Assembly (NCBI GenBank): GCA_963784065.1
Contig: CAWAQA010000006.1
Coordinates: 310,001-374,000, forward strand
Length of the DNA: 64,000 bases
DNA from: CAWAQA01 sp963784065
Lineage (GTDB): Bacteria; Acidobacteriota; Vicinamibacteria; Vicinamibacterales; UBA2999
Reading direction: 5' to 3'
The position numbers were made by a program, and so were the translations under genes. Shown here one piece after another: positions 1-9,094 of this stretch (its first letter is position 1; every line of letters starts with the position of its first letter). A model generated the notes under the pieces. The model saw nothing but the letters and a program-made list of their open reading frames with translations, searched no databases and had not been told where the DNA came from.

Positions 1-1531
1 GGACCGATCCCGGCGAACTTCGAGAGCCTGATCGGCGACATCAACGACGTCACCACGTGGAACCTGGCGCCGCTGTCGCCAATCTCCACGCAGTACATCC
101 GCAACGTCGCCACCCCGTCCTCGCAGTGGTCGCGGCCCGCCGGCAACAGCGGGTTCACCGAATACGCGCCGCGGCATGCGCTGGCGTTCTACCTGCAGGA
201 CAACTGGGCGATGACGAACAAGCTGACCGTCAACGCCGGCCTGCGCTACGACGCCGCGATCGGCGAGTTCGTGAACTGGGTGGCCTTCGCGCCGTTCATC
301 GAGGCCGACCGGCCGAACGATCTCGACAACTTCGCGCCTCGCCTCGGCTTCAACTACGCGATCACCGACAGGATGGTCGTCCGCGGCGGCTACGGCAAGT
401 ACTTCAGCAACGCCACGTCGCAGCCTGCGCTCTTCACCTTGCGCTACGTGCAGCAGATCGCGATGACCGTCGTCAACGACGGCCGGCCGGACTTCGCGTC
501 GAACCCGTTCAACGGGCCGGCGCCGACCTACGAGCAGGCGGTCAGCCAGCTCTGCGCCAATCAGCCCGACCCCGGGTCGCCGACGTGCAACCTGCGCCAC
601 AGCACGATGAACTTCGCGGCGCCGGACCTGGTCGACCCATGGAGCCACCAGGCGTCGCTCGGCGTCCAGCGGCAGATCGGCAGCGTGATGTCGGTGGAGG
701 TGGACTGGGCGTACACCGCGGACCGCAATCAGCTCGGGACACGCAACCTGAACGTGGCGTTCAACCCGGCGACCGGCGGCCCGTACCCGATCGTCGGCGC
801 CCAGGCGGCTGCCAACTACCGCAACCGGCCGTACCCCGGCTGGGGCACCATCAACTCGTACCGCTCGGACATCTCGCGCAACTACCATTCGCTGCAGGCG
901 GCCTGGACCAAGCGCATGGCGAACAACTGGCAGGCTTCGGCCACCTACGCGCGATCGCACTCGACGCAGTTCGACGCGCTGCCGCTCAATCCGGGCTGCG
1001 AGCACCCGATGACGATCCAGAACGGGCAGCCGCGCTGCGATGTGCCGATTACGATTGCTCCGGACATCTCGGAGAACGACTGGTACCTGACCGGCGATCA
1101 GCGGAACCGTTTGACCTTCAACGGTATCTGGGAGGCGCCGTACGGATTTCAGCTGAGCGGGCTGTACATCGCGGGTGACAACGGGTACGGGTACGGGGAG
1201 CTCCGGCGTCGATGTCCGTGCCCAGGGCAGCATCGGCACGGCGGCGGCTCCAGTACGCCTCCGAGCGGATGGCACACTGATCGAGCGAAACAACCTGGAC
1301 TTCCCGTGGCTCCACCGGGTGGACATGCGCGTTCAGCGGCGGTTCACGTTTGGCGCGAGGTTCCGGCTCGATGGCATCTTCGAGATCTACAACGTGTTCA
1401 ACCGGAAGAACTACGATCCCACGTTGTACACCCTCAACGAGCTGAACGCGAGGTATGGGCAGCCCAATTCGAGCACCGCGCTGGCGTATGCCCCGCGCAT
1501 GCTGCAGCTTGGGTTCCGCGCGGCGTTCTGA
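1..1531 (+). CDS. TonB-dependent receptor, C-terminal part, frameshifted
   Basis: This is the outer-membrane beta-barrel end of a TonB-dependent receptor of the large acidobacterial (Oar-like) type, which imports bulky substrates with TonB energy. The gene starts outside the window; its frame is open from base 1. Barrel-strand features are visible (FYLQDNW, NAGLRYD, APRLGFNY, SLGVQRQIG, FEIYNVFNRKNY), and it ends in LQLGFRAAF, with the terminal Phe expected for BAM-dependent assembly. The first frame runs to about 1175; the rest (from about 1190 to 1531) is in the next frame, so there is one apparent 1-nt indel near 1180. Two GC hairpins follow. The substrate cannot be inferred. The family is clear; whether the frameshift is real is not. 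Confidence 0.85.
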
Positions 1532-1585
1532 CGCTGGCGTGTGAGGTACTCGGGACTGTAAGGCGGGTCCTTGAACGACTGTCCG

Positions 1586-1656
1586 GCGGGTCCTTGTGGA
1601 CCCGCTGCAGCGCCCGTGAACGTCATTCGACAATGCCGGGTCCGAAAGGACCCGGC
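1586..1656 (+). terminator. Two GC-rich hairpins downstream of the TonB receptor
   Basis: Two perfect hairpins with similar stems lie here: GCGGGTCC/GGACCCGC (1586-1605, loop TTGT) and GCCGGGTCC/GGACCCGGC (1635-1656, loop GAAA). A half-copy (GCGGGTCC) sits at 1563-1570. There is no U-tract, so they may be a repeat family or mRNA 3' stabilisers rather than true intrinsic terminators. The remaining gap to 1905 shows nothing else I recognise apart from CGCGAATCACGAATC (1687-1701), which resembles the GATTCGC word at 12885. Confidence 0.5.
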
Positions 1657-1905
1657 CTACGAACTTTCTGAATCACATCGGGAACCGCGAATCACGAATC
1701 TGCTGACGAGGTCGGTGCGGCTTTCGCCGCACCGGCCCAGTTCCCGCCGGGGCACGCGGCGTAATTCTTACCCGCTCATCCACACGTGGCTCATCCGCCA
1801 CGGCTCAAGCACGATGTTTCCCGCAAATACTGGCCTGGCGGTATTTCTGGCGCACTGGCTCAGGTCGCCACCGGCCGCGGTATCGCCGTTGCGCCTTCTC
1901 CGCCC

Positions 1906-2286
1906 ATGGACGCCCCACGCTACGTGCTGGTGGTCGGGTCATCGACGAAATGCGCCGAGGAGCTCCGCCGCCACGCGTTCCACGTGCTCGAATCCTCCGA
2001 CCCGGATGCGGCCTTTCATTCCGCCACCACCGTCGATGCGGTTGTCCTGCACATGGACGCCTCCGACGATGTGGATCCGAAGACGTCTCTGGTGAGGCGC
2101 CTGCAGACCAGCGTCACCACGCGGCATATCCCGATCGTCATCGCCATCACCGGACGCCCGAACCGCCCTGACACGGTGACGGTACAGCGATTCGGCGGAG
2201 CACTGATCGTGTTGACCAACGCCCGGTGCGAGGGTGTGGCGGCCGTTTTGGATGATCTCCTGAACGTCGAACGGCACCGCACCTAG
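1906..2286 (+). CDS. Receiver-like (pseudo-receiver) small protein
   Basis: A 126-residue protein with the alternating beta/alpha pattern of a response-regulator receiver: YVLVVGSS at the start, DAVVLHMDASDD in the middle (beta-3 region), HIPIVIAITG and ALIVLTNA towards the end. The acidic pocket at the N-terminus and the conserved Lys are not evident, so it may be a degenerate receiver that does not accept phosphate. The frame is open from 1786, but the ATG at 1906 fits the fold best; the upstream extension is low-complexity. Its TAG stop overlaps, on the opposite strand, the TAG of the next gene within one palindromic CTAG. There is no output domain and no kinase neighbour. Confidence 0.55.
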   Translation: MDAPRYVLVVGSSTKCAEELRRHAFHVLESSDPDAAFHSATTVDAVVLHMDASDDVDPKTSLVRRLQTSVTTRHIPIVIAITGRPNRPDTVTVQRFGGALIVLTNARCEGVAAVLDDLLNVERHRT

Positions 2287-3204
2287 GGGCTCGTCCGTGA
2301 CGGCCTGGGCTCGATCCTGGGCACGAATGTGCCGGGGCCGAAAGGACGCGTCGCGTCCACCTTGTAGTCAGCCGGCACCTGGAACAGGTCTGCCGGCGGC
2401 TCCGCGCGCACGATGTTCTCCAGGCGGAATGTCGTTTCGCCGAAGCGCGGATCGATCCGCCGTGACAGCACCACGGTCTGCAGCTCGGGCGAATACCACC
2501 GCTCGCTGACGATCTCGATCGGCGCCTGGTTGCCGATCGCCCCGGCGGGAATCGTGACGGTCGATCGTGTGCCCTCGACGCGCACGCCTGCCATGTCCTT
2601 CGTGCCGAGCGTCTCCGTGCGTGACTCCGTGCCGGCCGCCGCGGCTGCCTCGTGCGATCACGGTGCGCCCGCCGATCATGGCACCCGCACGCCCGCGGAC
2701 GATCGCACGCCCTTGCACCGTGACGTCCGGGCCTATCGCGACGCCGCCCTCGATGCGCTTGGCGATCGGCAGCGGCGAGCGCATCGCCACCTTGCGCTCG
2801 CGATCGAACGAGTAGTGCACGCCGGCCACCGGATCGGTGACCGTGACCATGCGGACGTCGCCTTGCGGCAGGATCGGACCAATGGCGGCGAGCTGCTGCT
2901 CGCGGCGCACGCGGCCGCGGCTGTCGCGCGCGACGAGGCTCGTCGATCGGCGCTCGATCCGGTTGCCGTCGGCCAAAGGCTGGACGACCTCGGTGGTGAT
3001 GTCGGCCGAATACGGCGCGCCGGTGACCGGCTCGCCGAAGTCGAGCGGCTCCACCGACATCACGTCGATCGGGCGTTCGAACGTCAGCCCGACCGCCGGC
3101 GCCGGACCGATCTGCTCGAAATGGAAGACATCCTGCGCCATGGCGGAGCCGGCGGCGATGACAACCAGGACGGGAACCAGGGCAAGCGTGCGCGTGTTCA
3201 TCAT
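2283..3204 (-). CDS. Secreted protein of the ECF-sigma operon, frameshifted
   Basis: An exported protein of unknown function. The start is a double ATG at 3204/3201, followed by a clear Sec signal peptide (about residues 1-23, ending SAMAQ). The N-terminal two thirds is read in one frame (EVVQPLADGNRI, RDSRGRVRREQQ); the C-terminal third (RTETLGTKDMAG, ERWYSPELQTVVLSR, DPRFGETTF) is in another. One indel therefore lies near 2625-2650, in the Gly/Arg-rich linker. I know this two-block pattern from acidobacterial hypothetical proteins encoded beside ECF sigma factors. It lies directly downstream of the membrane partner (2-nt gap), so it is probably in the same operon and a candidate product of that sigma regulon. 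Its biochemical role is unknown. Confidence 0.7.
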
Positions 3205-3206
3205 CG

Positions 3207-3710
3207 TCACTCCTCGATCACGTGTGTCTCTGCGAATGCGGCGCGGCGAATCGATTGCGCCACGCCGTCTTCCCCGACGATCACCTCGACGTCCACGACG
3301 CCGGCCGCATCGGGCTCCAGGATTGGAAAGCCGAGGCTCGCGAGCGCGCTTCGCGACATCCTCACGCGCATCACGCTCAGGCCGCCTGGCGCTCCAGGCT
3401 GCTCGGGCGCGAGCGCTCCGGCCGCGTCGGGGAGAACGGCACGAGGGCCGTCGGCGGGACGCGCGGGCAACCAGATGTAGATAGCCGAAATCGCGACGGC
3501 GACCGCCACTGCCGCGAGGCGCCATGCGAGCGGCGCCGACAACCCGCGCCACGCCCGGCGAGGCGGCTGCGCGGCGTGCCTGTCCCACGCCCGCATGACC
3601 CCTGCCTCGAGGTGCGGCGGCGCCGTGACCTGCACATCCTCCCGCGCGAGGGTGCGGAGCGACGCCTCGATGAGCCAATCGTCCCGATCCGTGCTGTCCG
3701 TGCGACTCAT
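3207..3710 (-). CDS. Putative membrane anti-sigma / regulatory partner
   Basis: A single-pass inner-membrane protein of about 167 residues. A cytosolic N-terminal half (DDWLIEASLRTLAREDVQV) precedes one transmembrane helix near residues 65-85 (WRLAAVAVAVAISAIYIWL). A periplasmic tail ends in a small domain (VMRVRMSRSALASLGFP, VDVEVIVGEDG). The ATG at 3710 overlaps the sigma-factor TGA in the classic ATGA arrangement, so translational coupling is expected; an alternative ATG at 3719 is less likely. Position and topology suggest it holds the ECF factor inactive, but I see no canonical zinc anti-sigma motif. The role rests on context. Confidence 0.65.
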   Translation of the reverse strand: MSRTDSTDRDDWLIEASLRTLAREDVQVTAPPHLEAGVMRAWDRHAAQPPRRAWRGLSAPLAWRLAAVAVAVAISAIYIWLPARPADGPRAVLPDAAGALAPEQPGAPGGLSVMRVRMSRSALASLGFPILEPDAAGVVDVEVIVGEDGVAQSIRRAAFAETHVIEE

Positions 3711-4309
3711 ACCAGGCACCTCACCGGCGTCCTGCGCGCCGGGTCTGCGTGTTCCTCCTCGCGGAGGCGTGTGGCGATGCGCGCGCGGCCGCGGTTCAAC
3801 CGCGACCGGACGGTGCCCACCGGTGCGCCGACGACGATCGCGACCTCCGCGTACGAGAGGCCGTGAATATCCGCCAGGATGACGGTCTCACGATATCGCG
3901 ACGGCAGCTGTGCAATCGCACGCCGCAGCCGCGCGAGGTCGCGGGCGTGCGCCAGAGCCGCGCACGGATCGTCCGCGGCCGCCGGCTCGGCCGCCGCGGG
4001 GTCGAGCACGACAAATCTTCCCTCACGCCTGAGCCGGTTCCGCGTCAGGTTGCGCGCCATTCCGTACAAGTAAGTGGCAAGCCCCGATCGCTGCGGCTGG
4101 TAGCGTGAGAGGTCGCGCATCAACGTGATGAATACGTCCTGCGTCACGTCCTCCGCAATGGACCCAACCCCACTCATCATGCGCGCGAACCTGTAGACGA
4201 CCGAATGGTATCGCGCGTAGATGGCAGCGAAGGCGTCGCGCTCCCCGTCCGCGGCGCGCCTCACCAGTTCGCCGTCCGAGACTTCGATCGCGGGCGTGTC
4301 GATCGACAT
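3707..4309 (-). CDS. RNA polymerase sigma factor, ECF subfamily (RpoE-like)
   Basis: A 200-residue ECF sigma factor. Region 2 is present (YARYHSVVYRFARMM, AEDVTQDVFI, YLYGMARNLTRNRLRR), binding core polymerase and the -10 element. A short linker leads to region 4 (LRRAIAQLPSRYRETVIL, GLSYAEVAIVVGAPVGTVR), the helix-turn-helix for the -35. The start is the ATG at 4309, since the open frame upstream is not sigma-like. It is the first gene of a three-gene operon with the membrane partner (4-nt overlap) and the secreted protein. It is divergent from the gene at 4507, leaving about 200 bp for promoters, and is probably autoregulated through a GGGAACC-type -35 at 4345. Confidence 0.93.
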   Translation of the reverse strand: MSIDTPAIEVSDGELVRRAADGERDAFAAIYARYHSVVYRFARMMSGVGSIAEDVTQDVFITLMRDLSRYQPQRSGLATYLYGMARNLTRNRLRREGRFVVLDPAAAEPAAADDPCAALAHARDLARLRRAIAQLPSRYRETVILADIHGLSYAEVAIVVGAPVGTVRSRLNRGRARIATRLREEEHADPARRTPVRCLV

Positions 4310-4319
4310 GCAGCGGTGA

Positions 4320-4345
4320 TTGTCGGAAGTCGAGGGAAGGTTCCC
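4320..4345 (-). promoter_or_regulatory. Candidate ECF-type promoter of the sigma operon
   Basis: On the minus strand, GGGAACC (4345-4339) resembles an ECF -35 (GGAAC core). It is followed after roughly 16 nt by a weak CGACAAT-like element, about 15 nt upstream of the sigma ATG at 4309. This is a motif match by eye only; the downstream half is not convincing. Confidence 0.3.
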
Positions 4346-4506
4346 GGTGAGGGCGAATGGCCCGTCGGGAGATGAGACGCCGGTACGGGACCAGCCGGCC
4401 GGGTGACCTGTTTCCGGTTGACGCGGGCGTGGGCCTCGTCCGCGAACATCCCGCGTCCTCGGCATGGTGCGGGCGCGCTTCCGCAATTGTCTGTACCTGT
4501 AAAGAG

Positions 4507-5373
4507 GTGACGCGCCGGGGCCTGCTCCTCGTGCTGGGAATTCTCGCGGGCGTCCTGACACCCGTGACCGGGCAGGACCTGACGGTGACCGCCCCGCCGT
4601 CGCTCGCCCCCGTCGCCGCCCGCCTGCGCACGCTGGATCGGCAGCCGCTGGCCACGGCACTCGCGAACGCCGGTCTCGACGTGCCGGCGACGATTCACGT
4701 CACGCTGATCGACGAAGACGACGGTCGCGCGCGCAGCACGCCCTGGTGGATCGTCGGGCTGGCGAACGGCACCGAAGACGTGGTGATCTTCCCCGCCCGC
4801 GTGGGTTCGTACCCGTACGAGTCGCTCGAATCGGTGCTCCGCCACGAGGTCGTGCACCTGGCGCTTGCCTCGCGCGCGGGCAGCGGTGTGCTGCCACGCT
4901 GGTTCCACGAGGGCGTCGCGGTCTCGGTGGAAACGGGGTGGGGCGTGACGAGCGGCCTGCAACTCCTGCTGCGGGCGGCCGGGAGTCCGGACATCGCGGA
5001 CCTGACGCGGCTGTTCAGGTCCAATACGCAACTGGACAGCGCCGACGCGTACCGGCTGGCGGCCGCCCTCGTCACCGACATGAGAGAACGTCATGGCGCG
5101 GCCGTCCCCGGCGAGATCGCCGCGCATGTCGGCCGTGGTGTGCCTTTCGCGCTCGCCTTCGAGATGGAGACGGGTGAAACGCCGGATGCCGCCGCGGCGC
5201 GCGTCTGGGCCGGCTATCGACGCTGGACGGCGTGGCTGCCGGTCGTCACCAGCGGGTCCGCGGTGTGGACGTTCATCCTCGCGCTGGCCTTCGTCGCCTT
5301 CGTGGTGCAGTTGCGCAGACGGGCGCGCCGAAGACGGCAGTGGGCCGAGGAGGAAGGGTTCCCGCCCGCGTGA
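4507..5373 (+). CDS. Exported peptidase MA-like zinc metallopeptidase, C-terminal membrane anchor
   Basis: A protein of about 288 residues. It has a signal peptide (RRGLLLVLGILAGVL), a gluzincin-like core with HEVVH (zinc helix) and, about 20 residues on, WFHEG as the second metal-binding helix, then a C-terminal transmembrane helix (WTFILALAFVAFVVQL) with an Arg-rich tail. HExxH plus HEG is the peptidase-MA / M48-like arrangement; the active domain should face the periplasm. Start choice is uncertain: GTG 4507 places the signal peptide correctly, but a purine stretch abuts rather than precedes it, and the frame is open from 4357. The next gene starts inside its stop codon, so the two are probably co-transcribed and translationally coupled. 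Confidence 0.7.
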   Translation: MTRRGLLLVLGILAGVLTPVTGQDLTVTAPPSLAPVAARLRTLDRQPLATALANAGLDVPATIHVTLIDEDDGRARSTPWWIVGLANGTEDVVIFPARVGSYPYESLESVLRHEVVHLALASRAGSGVLPRWFHEGVAVSVETGWGVTSGLQLLLRAAGSPDIADLTRLFRSNTQLDSADAYRLAAALVTDMRERHGAAVPGEIAAHVGRGVPFALAFEMETGETPDAAAARVWAGYRRWTAWLPVVTSGSAVWTFILALAFVAFVVQLRRRARRRRQWAEEEGFPPA

Positions 5374-6344
5374 AAGCCTCTCCGCCAGGACAGCTCGTCG
5401 CCGTCGGCACGCATCGCCTCCACCTGCGCTGCGAAGGTGACGGCACGCCTGCTGTCATCTTCGACGCGGCGCTGGGCGGATCGTCGCTGAGCTGGAGCCT
5501 CGTTCAGCCCGGGGTCGCACGAGTGACACGTGCCTGCGCCTACGACCGGGCCGGGTTCGGCTGGAGCGACGCCGGGCCGCTGCCGCGGACGGCAGGCCGC
5601 ATCGCCGATGAACTGCGCACGCTGCTGCGCGAGGCGGGCGTGCCGCCTCCGTACATCCTGGTCGGCCACTCGTTCGGGGGGCTGGTGATGCGCCTGTTCG
5701 CGTCGCGCCATCGCGACGAGGTTGCAGGACTGGTGCTGATCGAGCCGGCCGTTCCGGAGGAATGGGCGACGCCCGGAGAGCCGCAGCAGGTTCTCATCGC
5801 CCGGGGCACGCGCCTGTGCGAATACGGCGCGGTCGCGGCAAAGCGCGGTCTGGCACGCGCGGTGGCCGCGCTCGTGAGCCTCGGCGCGCTCGGGCCCGCC
5901 CGGGCGATGGTCAGGATGATCAGTCGCGGAGGACTGCGGCGCCAGGACGAAGGGATCCTCGCGCCTGTCTGGAAGCTGCCGCCCGAAGCGCGCGCTGTCC
6001 TCAAACAGGCGTGGACGCAGCCGAAGTTCTTCGAAGCGCTGGGCAGCCAGATCACGACCATCTGTGACAGCGCGACAGAGGTCCTGCAGGTCGCGCCATC
6101 CGACTACGGCGATCTGCCGCTCGTGGTGATCTCGTCGGCCACCGCCGGCAGCCGCAGGCTGGAGGCCGACGTACGCGTGGCGCGGATGTCCGCACGCGGC
6201 CGGCACGTCCTGGCTCAGGACAGCGGCCACTGGGTGCCGCTCGACGCCCCGCAGGTCGTGATCGACGCCATCGTCGCCCTGGTGCGGGACGCTCGCGACG
6301 TGAACAGTGCCTCCAGTTCGAGCCGTAACGCGCAGCCGTACTGA
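5370..6344 (+). CDS. Alpha/beta hydrolase
   Basis: About 324 residues with an alpha/beta-hydrolase fold. It shows a nucleophile elbow GHSFGG, an oxyanion-hole region DAALGGSS near the N-terminus, DRAGFGWSD before the elbow, a cap segment (KRGLARAVAALVSL) and a late catalytic His in DSGHWVPLD. The GTG at 5370 overlaps the TGA of the peptidase-like gene (GTGA) and is preceded by GAGGAGGAAGG at about 11 nt; the open frame further upstream is a shadow of the previous gene. No signal peptide is visible, so it is cytosolic. The substrate is unknown; the family includes esterases, epoxide hydrolases and C-C hydrolases. Confidence 0.82.
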   Translation: MKASPPGQLVAVGTHRLHLRCEGDGTPAVIFDAALGGSSLSWSLVQPGVARVTRACAYDRAGFGWSDAGPLPRTAGRIADELRTLLREAGVPPPYILVGHSFGGLVMRLFASRHRDEVAGLVLIEPAVPEEWATPGEPQQVLIARGTRLCEYGAVAAKRGLARAVAALVSLGALGPARAMVRMISRGGLRRQDEGILAPVWKLPPEARAVLKQAWTQPKFFEALGSQITTICDSATEVLQVAPSDYGDLPLVVISSATAGSRRLEADVRVARMSARGRHVLAQDSGHWVPLDAPQVVIDAIVALVRDARDVNSASSSSRNAQPY

Positions 6345-6386
6345 AGCTCGATCCCGGCGACGTTCGTGATTGTGCGGCGTCGTGAT

Positions 6387-6537
6387 CTTCCGGCTGAAGC
6401 CGGAAGCCACGGTGACGAGTTGAAGCCGAGGCCGACAACGACCGCCTGCCTGCGTGGCTTCCGGCTTCAGCCGGAAGGAATAGCTTCCGGCTTCGAGTTT
6501 CCTCATCACTCGTCTTCCGGCTGAATCCGGAAACCAC
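6387..6537. repeat. REP-like palindrome cluster (3 copies plus a half-copy)
   Basis: A roughly 24-bp palindrome, (GTGG)CTTCCGGCTGAAGCCGGAAG(CCAC), occurs at 6387-6409, 6454-6477 and 6514-6536, with a degenerate half-copy at 6483-6502. It sits between the convergent ends of the hydrolase and MmgE/PrpD genes, like bacterial REP/BIME elements. The same word recurs at 44.4-44.7, 46.41 and 58.14 kb. Confidence 0.85.
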
Positions 6538-6586
6538 GGTGACCGCGCTGAAGCCCATCCTCCGTCAACGCGTCAGAGCGTTGAGT

Positions 6587-8110
6587 CTACGTCGTCGTCA
6601 GCAGCGTCCTGAGCTCGCGCACGTTGGCAACCTGCTCGAGTGTGTTGACACGCCGGATGACGGCCTCCGTCCGCTCGGCCCCCAGCACGGGCGCCATCAA
6701 GCCTCGCACCTTTGCATTGACGGCTTCGGTATCGAGCGGGTTCTCCTTCGTGCCTGGCGCATGACGCGTGAAGTGACTCACCTTGCGGCCGTCGCGCAGC
6801 GTAGCCTCGACGAAGCCGCTGCGTGGTGCGTCCCTCACCATGAGCGCGCGATCGCCCACGAGCCGCACCCGCTCCTTCACGGCGCGAACCTGCGGGTCGA
6901 GCATGCGTTCGCGCGAATGGCTCATCTCGAACGACACGCCGCCATCGATGAGCGCCACGGCGATCAGGTGCTGGCAGTTCACATCCGGCATCGCGCTGTT
7001 GTCAACGATGCGGGCGCCATCCTCCGGGAGGCGGACCAGGATGCTCTCGACGTTGTCCGCGGTGAGCCCGTGCTGCCGGCGCAGGGTGATCAGGGCGTCG
7101 AGCGGCGCCTGGATCGGGTAGCCGACGGAAAAGGTCTTGATGGCGGTCTCGGTGACGAAGAAGCGGCTGCCCAGGCCGGCGACCATCTCCTCGCCGTTCG
7201 GCTCGGTGGACAGCGCGACGAGCATGTTGTGCTCGCCATCCAGCACGTCCCTGACGCCGGTGAATCCGGCCTGCACCATGATGGCGGCCGTCACGCCGTT
7301 GCGTGCGCCCATCCCGGCAAAGTCGAAGGCCTTCTCGACGTGGTCGGCGTCGCCCACCCAGCTCCAGAGGCCCGAGACCTGCTGCGCGGCATACGAGAGG
7401 GCGTATCGCATCCCCGTCTCGTCCAGGCGCGCCAACGACGCCGCGGCGCCGACGCTGCCGAAGGTGGCACTCGTGCCCTCGGCGCTCCGATGCGTGCCGC
7501 GCACGTGGTCCGGTCCGAGCGCCATGAGAAAGCGGCAGCACAGGTCGTAGCCGAGCGCGACCGCCCTGATCATCTCCATGCCCGAGCGGCCTTCACGTTC
7601 TCCGACCGCGAGAGCGGCGGGGACGACGGCGCACCCGGGATGGGCCTTGGTGACCGGCTCGAAATCATCGGTTTCGTCGGCGTGTCCGAACATCGCGTTG
7701 GCGAGCGCGGCATTGATCGCGGACGTCCGGATGTCGGTCGTCAGCACGGACGCTTCTGCCACCCCGCCTTGCCCGCGCACGTATTTGATCGCCATCTCGC
7801 CCGGCTTGAGGTGCGCCCCCGACACCATCGCGCCAAGGGTGTCCAGGATGCGATGCCGCGTCTCGCGCAGGACGTCCGGCGGCAGACTACGGTCGCGCGC
7901 TTCCACCATGTAGCGCGCGAGGCGCCCGGTGAAATCGGTGGTCGCGACAAACGACGACCGCTGGAGCGCCGCCGCGCGCGCGTTCGCCGCCACAGCCTCG
8001 GTGGTTGGAAACGCCGCAGCGGCGATGAATCCGCCGGCGCCCTGCAGCATGCGGCGTCGCGTCAGGACCGACTCGTCCTTGCCTGGCGCGCCGTTGTGCT
8101 CGTCTGTCAC
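6587..8110 (-). CDS. MmgE/PrpD family protein with Tat signal
   Basis: 507 residues. The N-terminus carries a twin-arginine signal (LTRRRMLQGAGGFIAAAAF), unusual for a family whose known members (2-methylcitrate dehydratase PrpD, cis-aconitate decarboxylase) are cytosolic. The rest matches the fold throughout: DTLGAMVSG, NAMFGHADETDDF, HPGCAVVPAALA, SVGAAASLARL, KTFSVGYPIQ, and a C-terminal lid domain with DAPRSGF. The GTG start at 8110 has AGGAGG 5 nt upstream. It is monocistronic and convergent with the hydrolase across the REP cluster. The reaction is probably a dehydratase or decarboxylase acting on a small carboxylic acid; substrate unknown. Confidence 0.88.
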   Translation of the reverse strand: MTDEHNGAPGKDESVLTRRRMLQGAGGFIAAAAFPTTEAVAANARAAALQRSSFVATTDFTGRLARYMVEARDRSLPPDVLRETRHRILDTLGAMVSGAHLKPGEMAIKYVRGQGGVAEASVLTTDIRTSAINAALANAMFGHADETDDFEPVTKAHPGCAVVPAALAVGEREGRSGMEMIRAVALGYDLCCRFLMALGPDHVRGTHRSAEGTSATFGSVGAAASLARLDETGMRYALSYAAQQVSGLWSWVGDADHVEKAFDFAGMGARNGVTAAIMVQAGFTGVRDVLDGEHNMLVALSTEPNGEEMVAGLGSRFFVTETAIKTFSVGYPIQAPLDALITLRRQHGLTADNVESILVRLPEDGARIVDNSAMPDVNCQHLIAVALIDGGVSFEMSHSRERMLDPQVRAVKERVRLVGDRALMVRDAPRSGFVEATLRDGRKVSHFTRHAPGTKENPLDTEAVNAKVRGLMAPVLGAERTEAVIRRVNTLEQVANVRELRTLLTTT

Positions 8111-8292
8111 GTCGACCTCCTGGCGGGCCGAGCGCTCGAAGCATGACCCGCGTACGCGGAACTTTATCGCGAACGAGGCGGCCCCGCGATGTCAAACACA
8201 CACTCGAAGAACCGCGTATACTGTCCATACCTTTCTGAGTCATCCGCATCCGGCGGGTTCCTCATCCAAGGCGTCTTCGCCAGGGGAACCCA

Positions 8293-8502
8293 ATGGACGC
8301 ACGTTCGGCAATCGCCATGTCGCCGCCGCCGGCCGACACAGGGTCGGACGCATCGACAACCCCGGCCGAGGTACTTGCCGACACCGGGGCGTCGCCACCC
8401 GAGAACGGGGAGAGGCCGCAGATGGAGTTCCGGTTGACCGCCGATCGCCGCCGCATCCTCGTGATGGTTCCACCGCAGCCCGAACCGGAGCGTGTGCCGT
8501 GA
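8293..8502 (+). CDS. Small hypothetical protein
   Basis: 69 residues: a Pro/Ser/Asp-rich disordered N-terminal half (SPPPADTGSDAST) followed by a short ordered end (MEFRLTADRRRILVMV). AGGGGA lies a few bases upstream of the ATG. Its TGA overlaps the GTG of the next gene (GTGA), which supports it being translated. I do not recognise it. Confidence 0.5.
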   Translation: MDARSAIAMSPPPADTGSDASTTPAEVLADTGASPPENGERPQMEFRLTADRRRILVMVPPQPEPERVP

Positions 8503-8852
8503 GGTGGCTGGAGTGGAGAACGTTGTGGAAGCGCCGGGCGGCGCCTGGTCTCGACCGCGTCCTCGACCTCGAGGCTCCGCAGGCACCGCGAGGCCGGATG
8601 TCGGGCGAATACTCGTCGCTCTACACGTACCTGGAAAACCGGTACGCGCAAACGGTCGTGCTCTCGTTCGGCCAGATCGAAGCCCTGGTCGGTTTCGCGC
8701 TGCCGGACCTCGCCCGCCGCGACAGCAACTGGTGGACGAACGTGGACGTCAACGCGCGACACCCGCGGTACTCTGATGCCTGGACCCTCGCACAGCGGAC
8801 GGCCGCTCCCAATCTCATGGCCCAGAACGTCGTATTCGAACGGGCAACGTGA
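8499..8852 (+). CDS. DUF7662-like small protein
   Basis: About 117 residues. The C-terminal 80 residues follow a pattern I associate with DUF7662-type proteins: YSSLYTYLENR, then a beta-strand and LSFGQIEALVGFALP, then an aromatic block SNWWTN, DAWTLAQR, and a final beta-strand NVVFER. The start is GTG 8499, coupled to the upstream stop by overlap. No signal peptide or membrane segment. Function unknown; it probably forms an operon with the 69-residue gene before it and perhaps the membrane peptide after it. Confidence 0.6.
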   Translation: MRWLEWRTLWKRRAAPGLDRVLDLEAPQAPRGRMSGEYSSLYTYLENRYAQTVVLSFGQIEALVGFALPDLARRDSNWWTNVDVNARHPRYSDAWTLAQRTAAPNLMAQNVVFERAT

Positions 8853-8898
8853 CGGTCGTTCCGGCTCGCTCGGTTCCGGTCGCGGAGACACCCGTCGA

Positions 8899-9063
8899 AT
8901 GAACGTGAGCTGGATCCTCTTGCTCGTTGGTGTCGCCGTCGGGGCGGCGGCCGTCCGGTACGCGTCGTGGCGGCGCCGGATCGATACGTCCGATTGCGGC
9001 ACGGTGAGCGACCAGTGGCTCGCCGAGCAGCGGACGCACGACCGGCACTACTCCGAACGCTAG
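8899..9063 (+). CDS. Small single-pass membrane protein
   Basis: 54 residues with one N-terminal transmembrane helix (VSWILLLVGVAVGAAAVRYA) followed by a short polar tail rich in Arg/His (RRRIDTSD, LAEQRTHDRHYSER). The start is ATG 8899, 46 nt after the preceding gene. No recognised family. Coding status is inferred from the clean topology and spacing. Confidence 0.5.
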   Translation: MNVSWILLLVGVAVGAAAVRYASWRRRIDTSDCGTVSDQWLAEQRTHDRHYSER

Positions 9064-9094
9064 CGCGGTCGGCGCGGTCCGCCCGCCTCCGTCG

